Assembly (NCBI GenBank): GCA_019096065.1
Contig: JAGUCH010000003.1
Location: 1,550,001 to 1,614,000 of the forward strand
Direction: 5' to 3'
Origin: Paracyclopina nana
Taxonomy: Eukaryota; Arthropoda; Copepoda; Cyclopoida; Cyclopettidae
DNA length: 64,000 bases
Of this stretch, positions 49,079 to 59,691 are shown piece after piece. The position numbers and the translations under genes were made by a program. The notes under the pieces are model-generated. The model saw only the letters and a list, made by a program, of their open reading frames with translations. It was not told the DNA's origin and made no database searches. How positions within the stretch are numbered: the stretch's first letter is position 1; every line of letters begins with the position of its first letter.

Positions 49079-50072
49079 CTATATTAAGACATTAGCATGA
49101 GGTTTTTTCCATGATACAATAAAACTTGCTGCCGTCAATCACTTTTTTCTCATAATTCAACGTTTGATTTGTGCGCAGTAGTTCGTTAAATTGAAAAAAT
49201 TAGTTCAATGATCTCATTGGATTTGAGAGGCTTTCCACCGAACGTCAATTTTAACTGAAACCGCCTTTCACTTTTAAATGAATAAGTCAACCCGTAAAAG
49301 GTTCGTGGCAACTGTGGCCACGTTTTTGTTAAGATGAAATTAGACTATTTTACACAGTATTAGTGAAAGCTGAAAAGATTTTATATGGCTAATATTTATC
49401 AGGTTTTCGTGGCCATAAGTTATGAGCTTAATACTAGAACCCAGCCAGAAAATCAAGCAAAGAACCAATATGCCGTTTCTCCTTTGGCTAATTTTCGACA
49501 ACATCATAAAGTCAATTAAGGTTGATAAAACTAGTAACGACTACCGCATTTTGCAATTACTAACAGGAAGCTTGAGGAAATTTCTGGCTGGGATGCAGTA
49601 TCAGAAATATCCCATTAGTTGGCCTCGATCGTTAAATGGTATTTTTTTTTATACTGGCGAGCTTTATGTTAGCCTATTAACCTGTCGTTTGCTTTCGACA
49701 TTTGAGCTGATGCTCTTGAAATGTCATCATTATTTGAGTTTGGCATTCAACATTGTAGAATTAGGTACACAATGTACTTTGCAAGAAATTAGCAGCTACA
49801 TAATTGCAAAAATTTAGGTCCTTAGAATACAACATTTTTTGAAAGCTTCTGCATTCATATATGGTTCCTGGTTGCAAATTAGGCTGGGAAGTTATCTTTG
49901 AAAGACCAGAGGAAATTGCTTCAACGAAGCAATATTCATGCTATTTAGCTGTAAGCATCTTTGCTTCCACCTTTGTTAACCAAAGAGCACCGCTCTCCTT
50001 GAGACCCTCAAAGTTTAACCTTTCGAAGCAATTGGAAAGCCCACGTTACTCCAGAATTTAGTCAGTCCTGAA
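49079..50072. other. Intergenic region downstream of the PFDN6 cluster
   Basis: Contains the cluster's poly(A) signal (49118-49123). Open frames at 49422-49817 and 49861-50061 show no domain, signal or splice support. Confidence 0.5.
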
Positions 50073-50540
50073 ATGTCGTCGTTATCAGACACCGAAGATA
50101 GGAAGCCCATAAGGCAAGTTTATGAACAACTTTTGCTTGTTTCAAATAGCAAAAACGCTCTCTTAGTTAGTAGTTTTTCGATCGTCTGCTAATACTAATT
50201 TTTTAGCGGTGAAAAGAGCAAAAAAAAGTCCAGCTTTGCCCAATTTTGTATGGAACACTTGGGCGCAGAGCAGCCTCCATTTTACATGGCTGGGCCTCGG
50301 GTCATCAAGAGAAGGCCAAAGGTTCCTGTAGGTGAAAAGCCTGGCATCCTTTTGGGCTATAGAAAGGCCTACTTGAACGAAGACCTCCAGAGGGGCGGCC
50401 TAGATAGGGTGAAATTGGACTTTAAGTCCAAAGACAGCCTCGAGCGGGCCCTTCGAGGCCTCGATGAGGAGGACGAAGAAATCGATGCTGAAATGGCTGA
50501 TTTGATGCTGAAAACGGATGTGAATAAAGCTAAAAAATAG
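50073..50540 (+). CDS. Conserved-looking basic/acidic hypothetical protein (124 aa)
   Basis: Exons 50073-50113 and 50207-50540 join in phase if the intron uses a GC donor (AG|GCAAGT) and a TTTTTTAG acceptor. The product starts MSSLSDTEDRKPISGEKSKK. It contains FAQFCMEHLGAEQPPFYMAG, then VPVGEKPGILLGYRKAYLNE and LDFKSKDSLERALRGLDEED, and ends in Lys-rich residues. The well-structured middle suggests a conserved short family, but I do not recognise it. The next orphan starts 138 bp downstream on the same strand. Confidence 0.65.
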
Positions 50541-50678
50541 GCGTGGAGACTTTAACGCGCGGCTATCGTACTATAAGCAGCAGAGTTTAGATCGAGTGAC
50601 CTTTTAGCATTGCTTAGTGAAGAGAAATTGACATTTTAGCTCAAAAGAGAGGCATTTTGAGAGCTTGAGCAGTTTGGC

Positions 50679-51267
50679 ATGACGACGCAGCAACTTCTCA
50701 ACAGGAAAACGTAAAATGATGAAACGCCTTCAATGTTTCATAAGCAGTAGAATAATTTCGAGTTATTTCAGCTATTACAGGAAAAAGAGCACCACACTTT
50801 TGGTGGGGCTCCTAGACAGAGTGTCAGACATGATGGTGCTCGAGGACTCGAAAGTGGAGCCAATCATGGATGACGAGGAAGAGGTTGCAACCTCTGTGGC
50901 TGATGCTACTTCCACCACTGAAGATGAAAAATTCAGGGGAGCTCGATGGACCAGCGAGCTGGCTGAGACGAAGGCCAGCCCGAAGCAGAGCCCGAGGCCG
51001 AGTCCCAACAATGAGCAGAAAAACAGGTCGTCCAAAAAGTGGTTCAGTTTTCGTAAACGAGACGAGGAGCAGCAGGAAGACTTGCATGTTGAAGGGCGCA
51101 AACGGAAGCGCAATGGGCAGAATAATGTGCTCGACCCCGACGTGATTGATGCCACCTTCCAGAAAGTCAACGTGAACGTCTACCGCAAGAACCATTATTT
51201 GGAGACCATGTTTCATGATTTGTCTGAAAACGACTCGTCAGCAGAGGACGATGCGGAATGCTCTTGA
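50679..51267 (+). CDS. Hypothetical nuclear-type protein (175 aa)
   Basis: Exons 50679-50710 and 50772-51267 join in phase (AC|C). The product begins MTTQQLLNRKTYYRKKSTTL. It has an acidic stretch (IMDDEEEVATSVADATS), then basic patches that look like nuclear localisation signals (KKWFSFRKRDEE and GRKRKRNG), and a conserved-looking C-terminal block (VIDATFQKVNVNVYRKNHYL) ending in an acidic tail. No domain is recognised. The spacing of 138 bp from the preceding orphan on the same strand resembles the spacing inside the other gene clusters here. Confidence 0.6.
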
Positions 51268-51454
51268 ATTTGCCATGCTTTACATACTACCTTCTAATAA
51301 AGATGAAACGTACAATAAATAATTAAAAAATACTGCGTATGCGCTTAACTTAATTATGCCTTGTTGACTGAGCTATTTATTCTATGATATGCTGGCATAT
51401 GAGCGAGGCCTATTTTTTTGGGTTGTCCTTACTGGGAATATTGGTGGTAAATTG

Positions 51455-52196
51455 CTAAGGTTGAACGACCTCCTCTTCTTGTTGGTCAATGTATGTTGAA
51501 AAGACATGCTCTGTGATGACAAATCCGAGCCACTCGATTATTTTTACAGCAAACTCCTGCAAGAAACTGGATTTTACTGAAAGAAGGCAAATATTCTCTA
51601 AGAAATATACTGATTCGTGTGAAGTGGAAATGGCTTTCTTTATATATGTTCGAGCTATTAGTCTACGGCCGATTCTCATGAAAATCTAGCGCATAGTGGA
51701 AAAAACCATTGATGCTTCGCTTGCTCCATTACCGAGAAATTATCATGAACTCTTAAAAATAAACCCAAGTTTTATTACTTCAGATTATAAAATGTGATCA
51801 ACCAAAGTACGTGAAATATGAAACGTGGGCGAATCCTGAGATTGCTTTTAAAGCTCGGAATAAAAAAGGGAGTAGTTTCTATGCTAAGTCTTTCTAACTT
51901 ACATAGGAGACATCTCTTTGGCTGACGCTAAGATTTAAGAAACTGGCATTGCTGCCTTTGTCTATAAATCTCAACTCTGGTCCTTCATTCTTCGGTACTT
52001 GGTTCGATGGGTCGATCCAGGAAAAAGTGGTGAGCAATTTGATAATTGCTTCATAAATTTCACTTTGAGTGCCTTTGCCTCTTGATGCCATCTTCATTAG
52101 ATTCTTTCTTTTTGTATACGAAGAAGCTGAGGAAATTATCACCAAAGCTGCTAAAATTATAGCTAGACAAGTCACTCTCTTCAAAACGGAGGACAT
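51455..52196 (-). CDS. Orphan signal-anchor/secreted protein (174 aa)
   Basis: Two minus-strand exons (51903-52196, 51455-51685) have a strong GTAAGT donor and matching phase 0. The N-terminus has a hydrophobic signal or anchor (VTCLAIILAALVIISSASSY) followed by a basic stretch. There is an NAS glycosylation site, and the end is acidic (STYIDQQEEEVVQP). I chose the ATG at 52196 because the longer frame upstream has no ATG. There are only two cysteines outside the signal. No family is recognised. It could be a secreted or type II membrane protein. Confidence 0.55.
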
Positions 52197-53107
52197 TGCA
52201 CTTTGAGTGGTTTCTCTAGAATAAACTAACGTTGGCAAATGTTTGACATGGGCACAGTGGACAAAAACATGTAACCTGAATGCCCGCCAGCTTTTAACGA
52301 GACGTCTCTCACAATATTTGCAAATCTAAGCCAAAATGCCGTCTAAAAGCAGCCTCAAATTCTTGAGATTTTATAGCAACAAATCAAAACCAGAAAGATC
52401 GAGTTTCTCCTCCAGAAAATGGTCACGCAGCTAGAAAAGGTCTATTTGTGGTTCCATTTTGTTCGGAGCTAGAACGTTCCTGTTTCGGTTTAACTTTTTC
52501 CACTATAAGATAGCTTTTTAAAAATTAGGTCACCAAAAATGGAATCGTAAAGAATAAGTCTACTAAAAGGTAGGAAGCTAGAAATTATTTATCAGGGCAA
52601 CATTCTCGAGCATTTTTCGTGATATTTGTAGTGACACTGTGCTACAAAAATTTTCTTTTTAGTGAACATAGGATGTAAGAGATGCGTAAGAGAAGCCTCT
52701 CCCAATCATGCAAACTTTTTTAGAACGTTAAAATGTCTTTGCTCGCTTTGACTTCTAAATTAGTTGTTGAAGCAGTCAGATAGGATAAATCTGATTTATT
52801 ACGCTGGCATTCTGTTCGTTTAAGTAAACAATATGATTTTTTGAACCGCATTAATTTTATGTACACATCTGGCGCACAGCAAAATTAGCAATCATACAGT
52901 AATAAGATTAAAAAGCAAAACAATATTCAAAACCAGGATCTACTAATGGTCCCATGGGAGAAGTTGGATGAACCAAGCACCCCTAGGAGAAGCTATTGCC
53001 ATAAGTAAATAAAAGAAGAGAGAACACCTCATCACTGGAATGTTCCGTAAAAAAGGCTGCTGCATCATCATCATCACACAAGAATTGGTTGGCCTTTAAA
53101 GCTGGTG
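52197..53107. other. Intergenic region between orphan and Rab6
   Basis: Holds the 3' UTR of Rab6 (minus strand) and the upstream region of the orphan. No further gene seen. Confidence 0.5.
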
Positions 53108-54765
<1,658 letters not shown>

Positions 54766-55338
54766 ATGGCAGATGTTTTGGACCTCGAAAACTCTGAAGA
54801 GTTCGAAGAGCCCATGGGCGGGCTTGGTGACAGGCAAGTCATCGTCCGTGATGACGACGCCATGGAAGAAGTGGAAGACGAGGGCCTGTCAAAGCTGAAA
54901 GAAAAGGCCAAAAAGCGCAAGGGCCGCGGCTTCGATCGCGATCGTCTCGGTGACCGAGTTCAAGAGTCTGGAGACTACGAACGCATTGACGGCGAAACTG
55001 AAGGCGAACCGGGACCGCAGAGATCGGTCGAAGGCTGGATCTTGTTCGTGACTGGAATCCACGAAGAAGCCCAAGAAGATGACGTTCACGACCGCTTCAG
55101 CGACTTTGGGGAGATCAAAAACATCCACTTGAATTTGGACAGACGCACTGGGTTCCTCAAGGGTTACGCACTCGTCGAGTACGAAACGTACAAAGAAGCT
55201 TTGGCCGCGAAAGAAGAACTGGACGGAGGCGAGCTGCTCGGCCAAACCATCTCTGTGGACTGGGCCTTCGTCAAGGGCCCAAGAAAGTCTGGACGAAAGT
55301 CCCATGATCATAGACCACGTGTTAGCCGAAGACAATAA
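54766..55338 (+). CDS. RBM8A: RNA-binding protein 8A (Y14), exon junction complex core
   Basis: A single uninterrupted exon encodes 190 aa. The N-terminus is acidic ([19 protein letters not shown]) and then basic ([18 protein letters not shown]). The RRM begins [20 protein letters not shown] with RNP1 GYALVEY and ends [10 protein letters not shown], followed by an RS-type tail. Y14 pairs with Mago in the exon junction complex and marks spliced junctions for mRNA export, localisation and nonsense-mediated decay. It is the first of four same-strand genes in 2.8 kb. MED10 starts 98 bp after its stop, directly after a polypyrimidine-CAG acceptor at 55421-55430. Confidence 0.96.
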   Translation: MADVLDLENSEEFEEPMGGLGDRQVIVRDDDAMEEVEDEGLSKLKEKAKKRKGRGFDRDRLGDRVQESGDYERIDGETEGEPGPQRSVEGWILFVTGIHEEAQEDDVHDRFSDFGEIKNIHLNLDRRTGFLKGYALVEYETYKEALAAKEELDGGELLGQTISVDWAFVKGPRKSGRKSHDHRPRVSRRQ

Positions 55339-55436
55339 TGATTAAAAGAAGCCGACCTCATCTTCAATTCTTTTTGTGTACATCAACCCATTAACAAAAC
55401 TCAAGTGCGTTTTTTGTCCTTTTTTCAGATTCTCTC

Positions 55437-55859
55437 ATGTCTAGCAACAACACTTTGGACCATCTTGAGGAGCATCTTGAGAGGAGCATTGAAAACGTGA
55501 GGCAAATCCAGATCATTGTGAGCGACTTCCAGCCCCAAGGTCAGACAGGTCTGAACCAAAAGCTCCAGCAGATTGTCAAAGACCTCCAGGAAGTGGACAA
55601 GGTTCGCAATCGCGTGCAGGACATTCAAGTGCCCTTGGAGGTGTTTGACTACATCGATTGTGGACGCAATCCTCAACTCTACACCAAGGATTGTATGGAA
55701 AAAGCAGTGTCCAAGAACGAGGAAGTCAAAGGCAAAATCGACTCGTATCGTATGTTCAAGGCTCGTCTCATGGTCGAGTTGTCCAACGTGTTCCCTAAGG
55801 AAATGAGCTGCTATCGCGCACTACGAGGTGACGACGGCAGATCTGGAGGTGCCAACTAG
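55437..55859 (+). CDS. MED10: Mediator complex subunit 10
   Basis: An intronless frame of 140 aa starting MSSNNTLDHLEEHLERSIEN. The family core RQIQIIVSDFQPQGQTGLNQ and DYIDCGRNPQLYTKDCMEKA is clear, and length matches MED10/Nut2. It sits in the middle module of Mediator, linking activators to RNA polymerase II. The ATG is 7 bp after TTTTTTCAG, which could be a cis acceptor for a 5' UTR intron or a trans-splice site. It is the second gene of the cluster; the CDIN1 ATG is 73 bp past its stop. Confidence 0.96.
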   Translation: MSSNNTLDHLEEHLERSIENVRQIQIIVSDFQPQGQTGLNQKLQQIVKDLQEVDKVRNRVQDIQVPLEVFDYIDCGRNPQLYTKDCMEKAVSKNEEVKGKIDSYRMFKARLMVELSNVFPKEMSCYRALRGDDGRSGGAN

Positions 55860-55932
55860 ATTTAATTGGACTTACTAAAGTGAAAAGACTGAAGCTGCCT
55901 TTGAGCACTTTGAGTCCAAGGCAGGAAATCTG

Positions 55933-56875
55933 ATGATGAAAAAGGCTGTCTATAAATCTGTGGTGACCACGATAGAGCAAGAAGAGTGGGATTTCGATAA
56001 GGTCCTAGCAACTTTGATTGCCAAGTTTCCAGCTGAAAAGCCCGAAACTCTTAGGTCCATTTTGAACCAAGAGTATCAGAGGCGAGTGAAAAAGACTCAC
56101 AAGTTCCAGACAAGTGATCACAAGAGGCGAGAGGTGGTGAACCAATTTCTCGCTGGCCAAGGATCGCAGCCAAACATCATTTGCAAAATTGCCAAAAAGA
56201 ACAAGTTTTCTCCGGCTCAAACGGGAAAAATCATCCTTGAGGAGTACGTGGGACGATCGGCCAAGCCTCAAGACTCTGTGTCCAAGTTGCAAATTTCTCA
56301 GCTTCTGAAGAACACCGCTTTGATAGAGGATCAATCGGTGGCCACTGAGATTTGGGCTGCGAATCTGAAAGACAATAACTACGGCTTCACTGCCGAGTGC
56401 ATCAAAAGTGCCATTGGCTACGACTACGAAAAGAAGGCCAAGAAGGCTTTGGAAAAGCTGGGGCTAACCTACCAAGACGAGCACGAATTGAGAGCCAAAG
56501 GCTACGATAAAACGCCGGACATTAAGTTGGACATTCCCTTTGCATACAACGGTCACGTGATCAACTGGATTGAATCAAAAGCCTTATTCGGGGACGAAGA
56601 ACACCATAACAATTACTTGAAAGAGCAGCTGTGGAGCTATTGGAATAGGTAACATCCCAGTTCCCCAATTTGAGCCATATTTCACTTTAAATGTATTTGT
56701 TAGGTACGGGCCTGGTATGGTCATTTATTGGTTTGGATTCATCGAAGAGCTTGACAACAACAGGGACAAAGGCATCATTGTTTGCGATCAGTTTCCTGAC
56801 GATATTGTCTTCTGCGATCCTTTGAAAGAAAGTGAGGAATCCGAAGATAGCCAGGACTCTGCCAACGAGGATTGA
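55933..56875 (+). CDS. CDIN1: CDAN1-interacting nuclease 1
   Basis: Exons 55933-56648 and 56704-56875 (55-bp intron) encode 295 aa. The N-terminal helical part (TLRSILNQEYQRRVKKTH) precedes a PD-(D/E)xK nuclease-like domain: LRAKGYDKTPDIKLDIPFA and INWIESKALFGDE carry the D...ExK residues. Then come LWSYWNRYGPGMVIYWFGF and a short acidic tail. Human CDIN1 (C15orf41) is mutated in congenital dyserythropoietic anaemia type I and works with codanin-1 in histone supply. There are two adjacent ATGs at the start (55933, 55936). The stop codon is followed by only two bases before the SSU72 ATG. Confidence 0.94.
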
Positions 56876-56877
56876 AA

Positions 56878-57536
56878 ATGGCTTCCAAGTACAACAAGAA
56901 TCCTGATTTGAGGTACTCAAATAGGAAAGTGCCTTACTGATAGGCTTTCTTCACGTATTTTGTAATTTAAGGCTGGCTGTGGTGTGTTCTAGCAACATGA
57001 ATCGAAGCATGGAAGCCCATGGGTTTTTGCTGAAAAAGGGCTTCAAAGTAGATTCCTATGGCACCGGAGACAAGGTGAAGCTCCCAGGGCCTTCCTTTGA
57101 CAGGCCCAATGTGTATGATTTTGGCATAAGCTACGACGAAATCCACGCCGACCTCAAGAAAAAGGACAAGACTTTGTACACCCAGAATGGCATCTTGAAC
57201 ATGCTCGACCGAAATCGCAGGATCAAATTCGGCCCTCAGCGACTGCAAGACACCAAAGAAAAATATGATGTCATTTTCTCAGCTGAAGAACGCGTCTATG
57301 ATCAGGTTGTGGAGCATTTTGAAAACAATGGCAATATCGATGTTCAACCCTGTCATGTGATCAACATCGACATCCAGGACAACCACGAAGAGGCCACCAT
57401 TGGGGCGTTCCTCATGTACGAGCTCGTCCAGATCCTCATGGAGTCCAATGACATTGATAACGACATTGATGAGATGCTGCAAGACTTTGAGGCCAAATGT
57501 AACCGACCCATTTTGCACACTGTTGTCTTTTACTGA
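56878..57536 (+). CDS. SSU72: SSU72 RNA polymerase II CTD phosphatase
   Basis: Exons 56878-56912 and 56972-57536 (59-bp intron) encode 199 aa. The phosphatase loop CSSNMNRS (C-x5-R) lies near the N-terminus, as in low-molecular-weight tyrosine phosphatases. KLPGPSFDRPNVYDFG, LYTQNGILNMLDRNRRIK, and INIDIQDNHEEATIGAF with the general-acid Asp are all conserved. It dephosphorylates Ser5/Ser7 of the RNA polymerase II CTD in 3' end processing. The ATG lies 2 nt after the CDIN1 stop (TGAAAATG), so it must be translated downstream of CDIN1 on a shared mRNA or from a promoter inside CDIN1. A poly(A) signal is at 57585-57590. Confidence 0.97.
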
Positions 57537-57980
57537 CAAATATGGAGGAATACACGTTATAAGAAAACTAACAAACGTTATTTAAATAAATCAAGTTTTC
57601 AGCTCAATTTTGTACGGATCCTTTCTGTTTCTGAAGATACTAAAATCGATCGATCTCGGCCTTTAATCCTAGTATAAGCCTTAATCCACCATTTATACTA
57701 ACAGTTTATCGATCTCCAATGTACGGACGCTCAAATGAATTTTGAAGATCGTTTCGAGCTAGCTATAAATGAAAATAATGAAATTTCGAGCATAGGCTGA
57801 CACGCCTCTTTCAATTTGGGGTAATAATGTAGCGATTATCGTAAGCAACCAACTCTTCAAGCTTAAAAACGTTTGAGTATTATAGGTTAGCTCGATAGTT
57901 CGAAATTGAAGCTTTTAGCCCAAAGACCTTTTTTATTATTGCGCATGCCAGTGTAACTACATTGTCAGCTACTGTCAGCC
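57537..57980. other. Spacer between SSU72 and DEG/ENaC channel 2
   Basis: Contains the cluster's only convincing poly(A) signal, AATAAA at 57585-57590, and the upstream region of channel 2. Confidence 0.6.
57585..57590 (+). terminator. Poly(A) signal ending the RBM8A-SSU72 cluster
   Basis: AATAAA 49 bp past the SSU72 stop. I found no AATAAA in the three short gaps upstream within the cluster. Confidence 0.65.
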
Positions 57981-59346
57981 ATGGCAAGCTCAGCTTTAAT
58001 AATAAGATCAATCCTAATAATTTTACTAGGCACGTGTTGCATCTTTCAAGTGAAAGAAAGTGTAGAGAAGTACTTTTCAAAAAGCACAACGTCAGCAACC
58101 AATTTTGAGGCGAGAGAAAGCCTCACACCTCCTATCATCGTACTTTGTCCCTTAAACCCATTCAAGCCAGAAGAGACCATGAAAGAGAATGAAATGAGCA
58201 ATTTCCAGTATTACGCTAACAGCTACAAATATTGGCCAACAGATTCTGCTAAAGTGGAGTCAGCCTGGAAAAATATCACTTATGACCTCCAAGACCTACT
58301 ACAATCATTTACCATCAATGATGATGACAAAAATTTACCAGCTTTGATGCAAGGCCAAATTAAAGATCCTCACTTATCAGTGACAAACATAGACACACTT
58401 TACTTAGGAAGGTGCTTTGCAATCCAATATATGAAGAACATGACGTATGACAGCTACATTCATCTGGAATTTAAACAGGGCCAGGTAATTACAGGCCTAT
58501 AATAGCTTCAGTCTAAAATTGGACATATTTGCAGAAATCATTTATGGGGGTAAAAGCCTACTTTTTCGACGAATTGCAAATTCTCGCTTTGCCCTTGTAC
58601 ACTTTTGCACAAAATCCTACAGAGGTGATTGTTCAGAAGGGTCAAGAAATATCTGTTTTAATCAATCTTCAAGAACTGCAAGCTCTTTCTCAGCAAGGAT
58701 CTTGCTCAGCAGATTTTGACTCGAAAAATTATGCAGAGTGCTTTCGAAACCTATTTACAGCTCAATTGTTTAATCAAACTTATGGCGAAGTGGTTTGCGA
58801 AAAAGATACGTTTCGAAATTGCAGCATACCACAGGTACAACTTTGAAAATACAGCCATGATAACAGATAATAAAAAACTATTTTACTGAAAGGCAAATTA
58901 TTTGGTAAAGGATCAATCTTCATATTGCACTAGCATTGAATCGGCTAACTGTGCCAGAACAATTCTAACTTCGACATCGATGAAGTTGATTAACCCAACT
59001 AATTTGGTTTGCTCCAAGCCATGCAAATCTGTTCAATACCACTCATCGATCAACACATTTTTGCAACCTCAACCTGCAAATACATCATTGTAAGCATGAC
59101 ACAATGACCATCACTTTTAAAGTATATTCATTCATAAAATCTAGGCTTTATGTAGCAATGCCCAATTATGTTGTGCAAGTGGTAAAGGAGCTTCTCCTTG
59201 TTGATTTCAACGAAATTGTATCCTCAGTTGGAGGCTCGATGGGCTTATTCATTGGTTTTTCATTTCTGGAGCTTTTAATGTCAATTTCACAACTCGTTGG
59301 GAAAAGATTAGCAAAATGTGAATGCTCTCTCGCCAAGCTTCAATGA
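57981..59346 (+). CDS. DEG/ENaC (pickpocket-like) sodium channel subunit 2
   Basis: Four phase-consistent exons (57981-58484, 58535-58834, 58893-59089, 59145-59346) encode 400 aa. The N-terminus is very short, so TM1 (ALIIRSILIILLGTCCIFQV) begins almost at once. The extracellular domain starts TPPIIVLCPLNPFKP and carries several NxT/S sites and cysteines (CTSIESANCARTI, then CSKPCKSVQY). The TM2 block VSSVGGSMGLFIGFSFLELLM has the G-x-S selectivity-region pattern as GFS. The missing cytosolic N-terminal HG gating motif and short length suggest a divergent subunit or a missed 5' exon. It shares only family-level motifs with channel 1. A poly(A) signal is at 59348-59353. Confidence 0.83.
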
Positions 59347-59691
59347 AAATAAAAACCAATTTTTAAATTAGCTAAATAGTTCGCCACTTATTTTGGCATT
59401 AAAATATGGGCTACCAAGGCCTTTTCTAAAACTAAAAAATATGCATTGCATCTGTATCATTTGAAATCAATGAAATATTTTTTTGAATCAGGCTAGTTTT
59501 GTTGGGTAGGTCGTCGTATTTGAGGCACAAAATGAATTAAGGCTGGATCAATATAGGCAGCCACCAAGAATGTGACCTCTAAATATACATGGCATGCAGT
59601 ATTTGTTTGGTGGAGACAATTGGATATACTCAGTACCTGACCGCTGGCAAGACTTTCTAATAATGTGTGACTCTACCTAAGAAAATTCAAC

